A stretch of 64,000 nt of DNA from Diorhabda sublineata (Eukaryota; Arthropoda; Insecta; Coleoptera; Chrysomelidae), in NCBI RefSeq assembly GCF_026230105.1, contig NC_079474.1:22648794-22712793 (forward strand), read 5' to 3'. Under the pieces are notes generated by a model. That model saw only the letters and a program-made list of their open reading frames with translations, was not told the DNA's origin and searched no databases. This document shows positions 36,141 to 46,350 of the stretch, in pieces. The stretch's first letter is position 1. The number at the start of each line of letters is the position of its first letter. A program made the position numbers and the translations under genes.

Positions 36141-36639
36141 AGTTCAATTTACAATTAAATGAAACACCAAGATCTTGAATGTTGTGAAACTTTTGAGCAC
36201 ATTATTAGGAATAGGATAATCGAAATAAATCCATCCCTAGTGTGGAAGGTAAGGTATTACAGTTTAATATGTTAAGAGGAAGTGGATTTTTATCGCTAAA
36301 ATCAAAAATAGTATCTATATCAGATTAAAGTAAGTAACAGTCACCAATGTTCACTATAGAATGGAATATCTGCATATCTGCAAAAATTAAACATAATAAG
36401 GATCCATGAACTCAGTTCTGGGGGCTCCACAAGTTAATTTCTATGAAGTTGAAACTATGATCAGTATCTGTAAGTTCCCAATCCGTCAGGTATGACATAA
36501 AAAGGTTGGTACATAAATCACGTAGCAAATGTTAGATAGTCTAGTGAGAAGAATCCCAGTTTCAAGCGATCCAAGGAAAAATCTGTATAGATAACATAGA
36601 CGGACCATTGTTATCGAAGTGTGCTGCCGTATACGGTAT

Positions 36640-37320
36640 TAATATACGGTGGATGAGGAAGAAATTCGAAGTTTAATTCGTTCAATTTAACCAACGCTGT
36701 TATTGACTTGTGAATCGGTGCATTTTCTTGGTAAAACAGTGATTTTTTCTTCGACATATGAGGATTTTTGCATTTAAACGATCCAACAATTCTATTTAGT
36801 ATTCGCTATTCATTGTCTCGTCCTTTTGTAGATAGCCGATGAATAATATTCTATGCGCATCCCAGAATATTAAAGTGGTTTACCGGCTGAAATCCACTCA
36901 GATGATGATCGTTTTGATTCCAAAGTGAAGTGATGGATTCATGTTTCATCTATATTCACATATCGTTGCAAAAAATTCTGATTTATTACGTGTAAACATG
37001 GCCAAACACTGCAATGAATTTTCAACACGTTGTTTTTGATCGACAGCATCAGCGTTTAGTCAAATTTTCATGCATAATTGTAAACACATTGTCTGATGAT
37101 ATCTTTACGGCCTTAGCTATTTCACGTAGTTTCAATTTACGAATAAATATAACCAATTTGTGGATTTTGTTTTATGTTTTCTTCTCAATTGGACGACCAG
37201 AACATTCAACATCATTGGTGATGGTACGACCACGATTACATTCAGCAAACCAATAAAACATGTCCTTTTCGATGGAGCAGTTTACGGATAACATTTTTAA
37301 AGCCATTGCTGAGCTTGCAC
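36640..37320 (-). pseudogene. mariner relic, HTH to second Asp
   Basis: Reading minus from 37320: FWLAECNRGRTITNDVECSG then RPIEKKT, KLREIAKAVKISSDNVFTIM and HENLTKR (HTH region), a degraded catalytic block, then the NAPIHKSITALVKLNELNFE and FLPHPPY segment (about 36735-36640), where the second catalytic Asp position reads Asn-Ala as ENAP (usually DNAP). Belongs to the mariner group with HH/DN-type motifs and is broken by several stops. Confidence 0.75.
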
Positions 37321-38359
37321 AGTATTTTTGTCATCAAGAAACAATTATAAATTAATGCACAAAATTGTTTTGAAAGTAGTTGCATTTAAATGGCTGCCAC
37401 TTTTTTTGTTTGATCGAAATGTTATGAAATTTGACAGTCTTTTGAAAGTTGGTACTTCATAAACGTCATTTGTGTGTTAGTAACACGATTTATTGATTGA
37501 TGTTTCAGTGGATTTTCTATTGGTATTTAGATAGCACAAAAATTGCTTGGGATCAACAGCTGTTTTTTTACATTTCTCATGTAGTTTTCATGACTTATAT
37601 GTCTCTCAATTTTCGCTTGCAGATTACTAACAGATGATGTATCACTATTCGGTTGCGGTTGTTATTGTAAAACCATGAAGTTGCAGCACCACGCCAACAT
37701 GATCTTAGTTTATTGTGAACATAAATAAATTATGACTTCTATAATCACAGGATTCATTTCAATTTGTGCTAAAATATTTTTAAACAGAGAAATCATAAAC
37801 CTTAAACCCATATATCAAGTAGTCTTTGGATTATTTGGGTTTTTGGGAACATATTTCTGACGCTGATGCTGACTCAAAAATTCCCTATAATTATAAAGAA
37901 TAGCTAAACTATTGATTTATACCTTACGGCTTTTCACACAGAATGCCCCAATTCTTTACTTAGAAAAATCACTGTCTTGAAAGACGACATAAAATCCAAT
38001 AAAAAGTCAACTTGAATGGTTAGAATCGTAAAGACTAAACATCAAGATGAAGGTTAACAGAAAACTTTAGCTTTCCTATAAATAGTCGTTTAACGTCTAT
38101 TTACATTAATTTCACTACATTGCTTATTATACTTCACATGTACAGAATTGGCTTGGAGTTTGAAATATTTCGGTTAAAACAATACAAAGATCATTTGTCA
38201 TGAAAAACACGATTTTGCTGTATTAGATTGATAATTGGAACATTCTATAATAATTAACTTATGAATCGTTTAATCAAATTCCATAAACGTACTCAAAATA
38301 AGTTCAGAATTATTCGTTTTCATTTATCTTCATGAAAATATCACAAACATTTATTTCAG
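37321..38359. other. no gene recognised
   Basis: Includes the likely 5' end of the preceding mariner (to about 37460). Nothing else identified. Confidence 0.4.
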
Positions 38360-38425
38360 TCTGGCCTCACTCCCCTAACTATCGTTGTTTTAATATTACT
38401 TGGATGTTCATTACAAGGGTTCTGA
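38360..38425 (+). CDS. candidate terminal exon: hydrophobic GPI-signal-like tail
   Basis: After a good acceptor (ACATTTATTTCAG, AG at 38358-38359) the frame reads SGLTPLTIVVLILLGCSLQG plus F and stop (38423-38425). Small residues followed by a 12-residue hydrophobic run at the extreme C-terminus is the layout of a GPI-attachment signal, which insect Ace proteins carry. It is on the same strand 8.5 kb after the Ace-like exon. Against it: the Ace-like exon ends in phase 1 and this one starts in phase 0, so another exon would be needed between them, and short hydrophobic frames occur by chance in A+T-rich DNA. Confidence 0.2.
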   Translation, partial: SGLTPLTIVVLILLGCSLQGF

Positions 38426-38879
38426 ACATTTCTCTGATACAATAATAATTAAATTTGGAAAACAAAATCATGTTTGAACCACAGAAAAAATTGTGGATCG
38501 ATACTCTAATACTCGTGAAAATTGGCTATTTATTGAAGGTCTCCTCTATAGTTGTATGGAAATTTGAGTATAATATATTCAACATTTCAGATCATCTTAA
38601 TATATCGAATTTTTGCAATGCAGTGCAAAATTTAACGATGAGATTACGATAAGTTGAGTAGAATGGTTTCCGATCTCAGCATAAACATGTCAACACTTAT
38701 GAATATATATGCCTGAATTGGGGAATATAGTTCTGCATGCATTTGAACGCTAAGTTTCTGTTTTAGAATCTTATAAATACTTATTGTTGTGAAAAGATTT
38801 TCCTGAAAATGGAACATATTCAGTATTGAGCAGTTATCAAATATTTTTTGTGAAAGGCAATACGCCTAAGCTAATGACA

Positions 38880-39420
38880 GAGGAGTTGAAAAATGTGTCC
38901 AGTGACAGAAACGTGGTCATATCAACTTGATTAATGACGAGCGTTCGGGACTGTCAAAAATTGCGATAACCAACGACAGTGAGATTAAGGTTAGAGAGAA
39001 CATTTTTCAGGCTTCAATGGCGCGGTTTACGCGAAATAAGGAGGATTTCAGCATTGACTCATGACTTCCGATGAAACCTGGATACAACACTACATTTGAA
39101 ACGAAAAAATAGTTGATTGCAAAGAACGAACTTACTCCGAAAAGGCAAAGACGGTTTCATCAGCCGGAAACGCGATGGCGATCGATTTTTGGAATTGTCA
39201 TGGGATTGTATTCATTCACCTAACCTTCAAACTGGTGAAAAATGAGAAAATCACGCATTATTGCTTCAAGTGACTTTAGATCATAACAACGCACCTTCTC
39301 ACACTTCGCTGATTACCATGGTTGAAATTCACTAATTCCACTTCGAATTTTAGGAAGATATATAGGATTAATGTTGAAATGGAGTTTTCACAATGAAAAA
39401 TTTTTCCTAATAGTTACATT
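38880..39420 (+). pseudogene. mariner relic, sense strand
   Basis: Plus-strand peptides NDERSGLSKIAITNDSEIKV and RENIFQASMARFTRNKEDF, then decayed DETWIQHY (about 39070, the first catalytic Asp), RPKRRF-like and SAGNAMAIDFWNCHGIVFIH-like segments, a HNNAPSH-like box (about 39290) and IHxFHFEF. This is the SETMAR-like mariner order, and it is a different lineage from the other relics here. Multiple stops. Confidence 0.7.
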
Positions 39421-39614
39421 TTTGTTGAAACACTATGTATATACATTTTTAAGTATCGTGGACATAGCAGTTCGGAAGAACACTACTTTTGATGAATATA
39501 TGAAAAATAAATTATTTTCGCTGACCAAATTCTAATCATTTTCTGAAATATTAGTATATCCAAGCACCACCATTTCAGCTAAACTATGATAAAAATTAGA
39601 ATCTTGTATAATAT

Positions 39615-39883
39615 CTAGTTTGGTGAAACCAAGTTCTTCATTAAACCGGCTCTGGAGAACAACTTTCCCGAAATTGCTGGTAGTACAGAAAGAAATAAAG
39701 AAAAGGGACACGGCCCAATTGATATCGACAACTTTGTTTATTACCTTGCGATCTATATTGTTTCACGGCTTGTCTGATTACTTTCTCTTGTGATGTTCCG
39801 ACAACTCCATATTTATAGAATACGCGAAACGATTTGCCGTTGTCAGGATTGGGATACAAAGGGATGTTCAAGGGATAAAACAT
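39615..39883 (-). CDS. two-exon gene for a 66-residue protein of unknown function
   Basis: Exon 1 (39883-39745) starts with ATG in a good insect context (CAAAATG) and encodes MFYPLNIPLYPNPDNGKSFR, then VFYKYGVVGTSQEKVIRQAV and KQYRSQ. A canonical donor (CAAG|GTAATA) opens a 68-bp intron (39744-39677) with a strong pyrimidine tract and acceptor CTACCAG. Exon 2 (39676-39615) continues in frame as AISGKLFSRAGLMKNLVSPN and TAG. The spliced product is 66 residues, basic, without signal peptide or membrane segment, and polar unlike nearby transposon frames. I do not recognise the family. A longer exon 1 upstream cannot be excluded. It lies antisense to the Ace-like gene, either nested in it or just beyond it. 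Confidence 0.55.
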
Positions 39884-40189
39884 TTTGGAATAGGTGATTT
39901 ATCTATCCACAACAGAGCCGTACATAAAATATCGTGACTATTCTGATTAAACAATTTCTACTATAAGGAAAAGTGCCATGTCTACGTATCAGGTAAGTTT
40001 TTCCAGAAAAAAATTCATTATATCATGATTATTAACCCTTTCAGTCTAGCCAACTCGAGTAAACCCTTACCATTCAAACCCATTTAATCGTTACAGTGGA
40101 TGTTTGAGAATTACAGTGGAGTATCTTTTTCTCGTTCGAAGACTCAAAAAAGTTCATAAAAGGGTCCAGTAAAATTGAAACAAATTGAA

Positions 40190-41475
40190 AAAGATATTCA
40201 CAGCCAACTGAGACAAATAAAACATGAAGTACAGAAATCTGGAACTCTTTAAAAGATCACATTTACAGAATAAAACACATTATAATGAGTCCAAGATACA
40301 AAAAACAACAATGGATTACTAACGAAGTCCTAAATTTCATGGAACAAAGAAGACGACAAAAAAATATTAGTGAAAAATATAAACAGATACAGAAAATAAC
40401 CAAATAAAAAATAAGAGTTGCCAAAGAAAATTGGATGAAAGATGAATGCATTGAAATGGAAGAGTTACAAGAGAAACATTACACGTTCAATATGTTAAAA
40501 AAAGTCGGAGAAGTAGTTGGCGTATACAACATGAAGACTCCTCATACCTTAAGGTATTTAAAAGGAAAAATAATCATAGATGCAGAAGAAATTCGAACTA
40601 CTTGCTATGTGTATATCAAAGAACTGTATAATGACTCTAGATCAGAAAAACAAATGGCATTTGATGAAGACGAAGGACCAGAAATTCTAAAATCAGAAGT
40701 GATACTTGCTGTTGGCAAAAAACAAGAAAGCTGTTGGACCAGACAACATTTCAACAAAGATGCTAAAGCTCATAAATGAATAAATGAATAAATATTAGTC
40801 AAACTCTTCAATCATGTTTATTCAACCGCTGAAATTCCAGAAGACTGGTTAAAATCCGAATTCATAACTTTGCAAAAAACAACGTTTAAAACACTGTAGC
40901 GACTATAGACTGATAAGTCTTATAAGTTACACTATAAAAATATCCTTAAGAATCATCCACGATAGAATCAGAAATAAGTGCGAAGAAGATTAAGACGAAA
41001 CTCAATTCGGCTTCAGAAATGGGTTGGGAACATGAGAAGTACTTTTTGCACTGAATATATTACTACAAAAATGCCGGTACCAACGGAAAGATGTATTTGC
41101 AGTCTTTATTGATTACAAAAAGGCATTCGATCGAGTACAACACGACAAGTTAATAAATATATTAAGGGAAAAAGGAGTTGATAATTCCGATGTAAGAATC
41201 ATCGAAAAATTATATGGGCGCCTAGGAGCAGGCGTATTCAGATAAGATCTTTAAGCAAGCTAGACAAAACTGAACATAGTCCTCCAGTTGATTATGATGG
41301 GTAAAGTTGAAGGTCGTAGAGGAAATGGAAGGAAACAAGCCTCTTGGTTTGAGAATAGACTGGGATAAGAGAAGTAGGACAGTTATTTAGACTAGCTCAA
41401 GATAGAGAGAGTTTTGCCATGCTGATCGCCAACGTCAAGGGGACTTGATACAGCACGCTAAGAAGAAGAAGTGAC
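40190..41475 (+). pseudogene. RTE/Jockey-like LINE ORF2 relic with deleted RT core
   Basis: Order of recognisable blocks: linker WITNEVLNFMEQRRRQKN (about 40315), MKDECIEMEELQEKHYTFNM (40435), PEILKSEVILAV (about 40680), EIPEDWLKSEFIT (about 40830), RCICSLY/DYKKAFDRVQHDKLI (about 41090-41150) and DNSDVRIIEKLYG (about 41180). The polymerase FADD box and thumb are absent. The frame jumps to the C-terminal block LQLIMMGKVEGRRGNGRKQA (about 41280) and FRLAQDRESFAMLIANV (about 41385-41440). The 3' end is a GAAGAAGAA tail (about 41463-41473). I am confident of the LINE identity and less sure of the clade. Confidence 0.8.
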
Positions 41476-43880
41476 ATGTTCACAGATTCCCCGAAGTGTA
41501 CACGAGTTTACAGCATAGGTAATTATAACTGAACTTATTAAAAACTTAAATACATAAATAACATAAACTTAAGTGTCAAGCGGAAAAATATATAGAATCT
41601 AATAGGTGCCCACAGAGCTTATATGAAGCATGACATAATATTTATGTATTATAGTGGTTACAGGGTGTGTTTGATTATGATTATGATTATTAATACATGA
41701 AAATACATGACAATATATAGGTATGAGGAAATATATCTAATTTTTTTATAATTTGCAATTATTGACTAAGTTGATACATAAAACATTATAACGTGATTAG
41801 GAATTTTAGTGTCAAAAAATTAACTGGGAATCAGACTTAGCTCTATATGTTACTGAACACTTTTATAATAAAGACATTAATTTTTTATCAGTAATTTGAT
41901 ACTTATGCTAGGAATTATTTTTCAGTTTGAGTTTTGCTAACGAATCAAACAAAATGAATTTACAATATATGATCCATAAAATCCATAATAACCCAAACAT
42001 ACACGAACGTCAAATGTTTGGCTAAAAAACGCTAGAACTTCTCTTTTTCATAAAAAAAATATTATGGTAACAAATTGTAATACAAAAACTGTTACACTCA
42101 TATTTAAAAGTTTTTTTATCGTTTTTAACCGAGCTTATGTATCATTTCATTAAAATTCAATTGATCTAAATTACCATTCATTTACCAACTTTTCAATTTA
42201 CTTTATCAAAACATCCCCTCTGTGCCACCATAGAGCTATATATGAGAGAAAATGAGGAGTTTGGCACCGCAAGTTGCGATTTCACTCTTATAATTTGATA
42301 ACCCAAAATAAATAGCGGTATTATTCCGGCATGACACCTAGATAAGGTAAAAATATTCTCACACGTCGACATTTATAAAGCGTATAGAGAGTTATGTAGC
42401 AATAAAGCAGCAGTCAGCCGAAAAATGAAGTCAGCGGGCGAATATTGGCGTAAGATATGCTGCTGCGACACAGGATTGTGAATCCTGATTGATGCCGTAC
42501 AATGGAAAACTTACAAAACGAAAGTAACTTCAAATATTTTCACGTAAACGATAAAGTACATTAACACGCAATTCTTTTATACGTGAAGAAAAAGTCTCTT
42601 GTGACTGTAGATTGGACAATACTTATGTATTAGGCGTTATGAAATACTTCAACAAACTATAATACGCATGGAAAGCTGTTATGACTTTATCTTAGTTTCT
42701 TGTTTGTTGTCAAAACTTTTATTATGCAATAGAGCATAAAATACTGGCAGTAATCACTAGTATGAGTTCTATTGAACAATGATTTTCTTTATCTGAAGAT
42801 TCATATAATTTCCACCAGCACCAAATACCAACTCAACTCTCAATTCACCGAAATATTATTACCATTACGAAATTATGTGAAATTTACTCGAATCTGCGTG
42901 ACTCGTAATTTAGTTAAAAATGTTTTCCTAAACATCTGTTCAGTATTTTAATATGTTGATGTTGATTGGATAATGAAATAATCTAGTTTTCCGTATCTTT
43001 ATCAAATGTTGAAAGTAATAACAGTCACTAGCAAAATTTTACCAAGCGAATCGAATATTACCAGACAAGGGCGTGCGTTTCTAATATCATAGAGAGAACG
43101 TAATTGACTATGCTAGTTTCAAAAATTCTGGCACGTTCGATGTCCATTATCTTATGTAGCAATTCTAGTTAATCAAAAATTTGTGATACTCATTACTTTT
43201 ACAATTTATTTCACCATGGGAATGTCTCTATGAAATTACACGGTGTTTGACCTACAGAGACATCCCGTTCTATTCCAGTAACGCACATAGCAATTTTCCA
43301 TGTCAAATAAGGGTTTGTATTTAGAAAAGAGGAAGAAACCTCACATTCCCTCTTCAAAATTCATAACCTTTTACTTATGGATAATTTCAGCCAACTGATT
43401 GTTATTTTATAAGGGGTAAAATCTATAAACTCCTTAGACGAAGAAATAAAAAGAATGGACCTAGCATGTTTGAATATTATTGAAGCCAACTTACAGTTGA
43501 CTTCAGTATTGTCAAATTTTACAGTTAATATTTATTATCTGAATGCATTGTACGTTTCACAAATAATTATTTATACATCTTAATTTTATTAAAAATCAAT
43601 AAGAATCTGGCTTTACTCCTCACTAAGATTGGTGAATGGGAAACATTTTCCACAATTGATCTCAACAAAAATGTTTTCATGACCAAGAAAATAATTTTGC
43701 TCAAAACGTTTGAGAAAAAAAATATAAACTTGGCAACATTTCTATGTATTTGTTTTCGTTTGCGGTAAAATGGCTGCCTTTGTTTACTAAATATTGAGAA
43801 AGAATTTTGTATCGATTTGTTGAAGTGAAATATATTTGAGTGTTAAGATATTGTTTAAGTGACATATTAGTGCTAAGACA
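41476..43880. other. no gene recognised
   Basis: A+T-rich, without recognisable coding, RNA or repeat boundaries. A lone ACAGGGTGTGT motif at about 41660 recalls the foldback family. Confidence 0.45.
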
Positions 43881-44238
43881 ATGGGTAAATCGTGTTATGT
43901 TTGTAAAAAAGTGGATTATTTAAATCCTAACCTTTCATTCCATAGGAGAGTATCAGTGGCGTAACTCAATCTTATTTGTTAATACATCGATTAACTTCTT
44001 ACAACATAAAATTGTAGATTTCGTACGAATGTAGAGCAAAGACAGAAGTGGCTAGCTGTATTGAAAATACAGGAAAAAGATTCACCCATAGAAGCTTATA
44101 TTTGTTGCTCTCATTTCAAAGCAGACGACTTTCAATGGAAAGAAAATCCTGAGAAGATTATTTTGATAAAGAATGTAATACCACACTTTCAATCAGATAG
44201 CAGGACAGATGATGAGGTATCTTCCAGTAAGAGATATT
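43881..44238 (+). CDS. THAP zinc-finger exons of a P-element-like transposase
   Basis: THAP domains are the DNA-binding part of P-type transposases. Exon 1 (43881-43960) encodes MGKSCYVCKKVDYLNPNLSF and HRRVSV. A 57-bp intron (43961-44017, GTAACT...TTGTAG) follows. Exon 2 from 44018 restores the frame as FRTNVEQRQKWLAVL, then EAYICCSHFKADDF and NVIPHF. All hallmarks are present: CX2C, a downstream C-x2-H (CCSH), the invariant Trp and an AVPTIF-like NVIPHF. The frame stops at about 44238, but a donor A|GTAAGA at about 44227 may have led to a third exon. The THAP domain itself is undamaged, unlike the rest of the element. Confidence 0.75.
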
Positions 44239-44378
44239 AATTTGAGTAATTGATAAGAAAATTATCTTATTCACAAAGAATATTGTTTTCAGGCAAAAAG
44301 TTATGTTAAATTTGGATATTAAACCGGTTAATTCTTGGCAGTGTTTGATCCAACATTTAAAAAGTATTTATTGTCTGT

Positions 44379-45100
44379 TTGAACAATGTTGTTAATTTAT
44401 ATTGCATATTTCAATGTTCAAAAAATGTTAAATATTTGCTCACTTATAAATTTTCACAAGACCACTTGGAACTGTTTTTTGGTGCTATTAGAGTTGGATT
44501 CAACAATAATATCACTGCCCGTCAATTTGAAAATACTTTTAAGAGACTTCTAATTCACCAAGACGTAAAAGCAGGGGATTCAGGGAATATTATTAGATTG
44601 ACTTCTACTGGCATATTGCATTGTAGTAGCCAAGGACCTAGTAAGATTGATAATATTCAAAAAGATGCAGAATTTGAAAACCAAATGAAGCAAAATATTG
44701 AAGAATCTCAGTACTCAAACTTGGAATCATGGAATTTAACCGATTATGTTTTAGATGTAGTTAGTTATATTGCAGGATTTGTTGTAAAATTTTTAAGACA
44801 AATTATTAATTGCAAACACTGCTTATCTTTATATTTGATAATAATGGTATGTGAGTGTGCAGAAAAATATTTTCGATTTTTCAACAAAACCACAATATTT
44901 TAAACAAAAATATAAAGAATTTGGAATTGATTTTAATTTCGGAAACAGTAGCTAACTTGCCTAGTACCATTTTGAATGAATTTAATGATCCTCTATATGA
45001 TGAAGATCCCATAGAAAATCACGGAATTAAATTGATTAAGCTTATCTTAAAAAAGTACTTTAAGGTGCGAATTCGCATCACGAAACAAATAAAAAAATAG
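44379..45100 (+). pseudogene. P-element/THAP9-like transposase, C-terminal part
   Basis: Two overlapping frames (44379-44903 and 44855-45100) give YLLTYKFSQDHLELFFGAIR, GFNNNITARQFENTFKRLL and WNLTDYVLDVVSYIAGFVVK, the conserved C-terminal block of P-type (THAP9-like) transposases, including the Glu of the last catalytic motif (SQDHLELFF). A frameshift near 44880 separates the tail. The central RNase-H-like catalytic and GTP-binding regions expected between THAP and this block (well over 1 kb) are missing: only 140 bp separate the two parts. This is an internally deleted element. Terminal repeats were not identified. Confidence 0.82.
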
Positions 45101-45984
45101 AAAAAATTCCACGAATTCGTCGACACCTAAATAAAACTGTACTCTTCAAAAACCAGTAACGTTTGCCTATTAACTTTATATTTCAAGTTTGTTCATAGTA
45201 ATTCCATATTAGAATGACCTACAAATATTTGTTACTTTTAATTTTAAATTAAACTATTGTCAGACATCCAATATTATCCATTTGCAATAGAGAAAATAGA
45301 TTTTTTGTTAGTTTTATACACCTCTGGTTAGCATTGATAATTTACGTCTACATTTAATCTAGGATATTATTTTTAAAACTACCTTAATACATATATTTTG
45401 AAATATTTGATTATTTAATTTTCTTTGAAACTAACTATATTGCATTCATATGTTTAAACTATTTTTTTAAATTTAATTTTTTACATTTGGCATGCTACGT
45501 CTATGTTCGAATAATGTCATGTGAGCGGGACAACATAAACAAATTTAGTTGGCTTCATCATTCTCTGCGTATTGTGTGTTATGATGCTAGGTCCATCCTT
45601 TATTATTCCTCCATGGTAAATTCCACATTCCGATATCCATATACTGTATATAAAGTAAAATTGTGTTTTCCCCAATTTTTCGTTCTTTTTAATAACATTA
45701 CGTATCCCTCTGTTTCCGGGTGAGGCTTTCTTCTGGTAAGCCATTTGATATATGATTATTTATCTACACCAAGAACTGCCGCAAGCTTAGGACTATACAC
45801 ACGAATAATTTTCCTACTCTTTTCAGTTATTCTGTAGTTGATCATTCTTTCAGTAGCAGGTTATTTGTATCTACTCAAGCTTATAGGCGTATATTCTTTA
45901 TTCTGTGGAACCCACCTCATTAGGATTATAATCTCATTAATTCTTTTCAGGATCATGAGTTTAGCATTCAATATAAATAACCTC
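45101..45984. other. no gene recognised
   Basis: Overlapping open frames exist on both strands at 45487-45744, but neither shows a known family. Low-complexity TTC repeats at the right end belong to the LINE tail that follows. Confidence 0.4.
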
Positions 45985-46350
45985 TTCTTCTTCTTCTTTT
46001 TCTTCTTCTTCTTATTTTAAGACTATGTCTTGTGTTTTCAAAGAGGCAGCCTAAGTTGTGACTCCGAGGACCAGCGCTTTGGTGGTCTTCCAGGCGGTCT
46101 ATTTGTATTGGGTCTCTCTTCCTTTGCGATTTTCGCCAGTCGATCGTCGTCCATTCTGTTGACATGATCTCTCCATGCTCTTCTTTTAGTTCTGGCCCAT
46201 CTCACTATATCCGGAACGTCACACATTCTTCTAATTTCATTGCTCCTTATTCTGTCTCTTAGTGTTTTTCCTGTGATTGAGCGTAATGTCTTCATCTCGG
46301 TCGTTCTTAGAATCCGTTTAGTAGTTGCAGTCTCCGCCCTCGTATGTAAA
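45985..46350 (-). pseudogene. LINE 3' end (RTE/Jockey-like), 5'-truncated
   Basis: Minus strand reads RAETATTKRILRTTEMKTLR, then SITGKTLRDRIRSNEIRRMC, VRWARTKRRAWRDHVNRMDD and RLAKIAKEERPNTNRPPGRP with PKRW. This is the standard C-terminal tail of a widespread insect LINE family, ending close to a GAA-triplet tail (TTC on plus, 45982-46015). Only the last about 110 codons survive, as usual for 5'-truncated insertion. Confidence 0.85.

Noticed and set aside
38455..38652. 65-aa plus frame after the GPI-like exon
   Set aside because: No acceptor in frame, no recognisable domain.
43951..43957. GTATCAG as donor for the THAP intron
   Set aside because: Splicing there breaks the THAP frame. GTAACT at 43961 joined to the same acceptor restores the FRTNVEQRQKW continuation.
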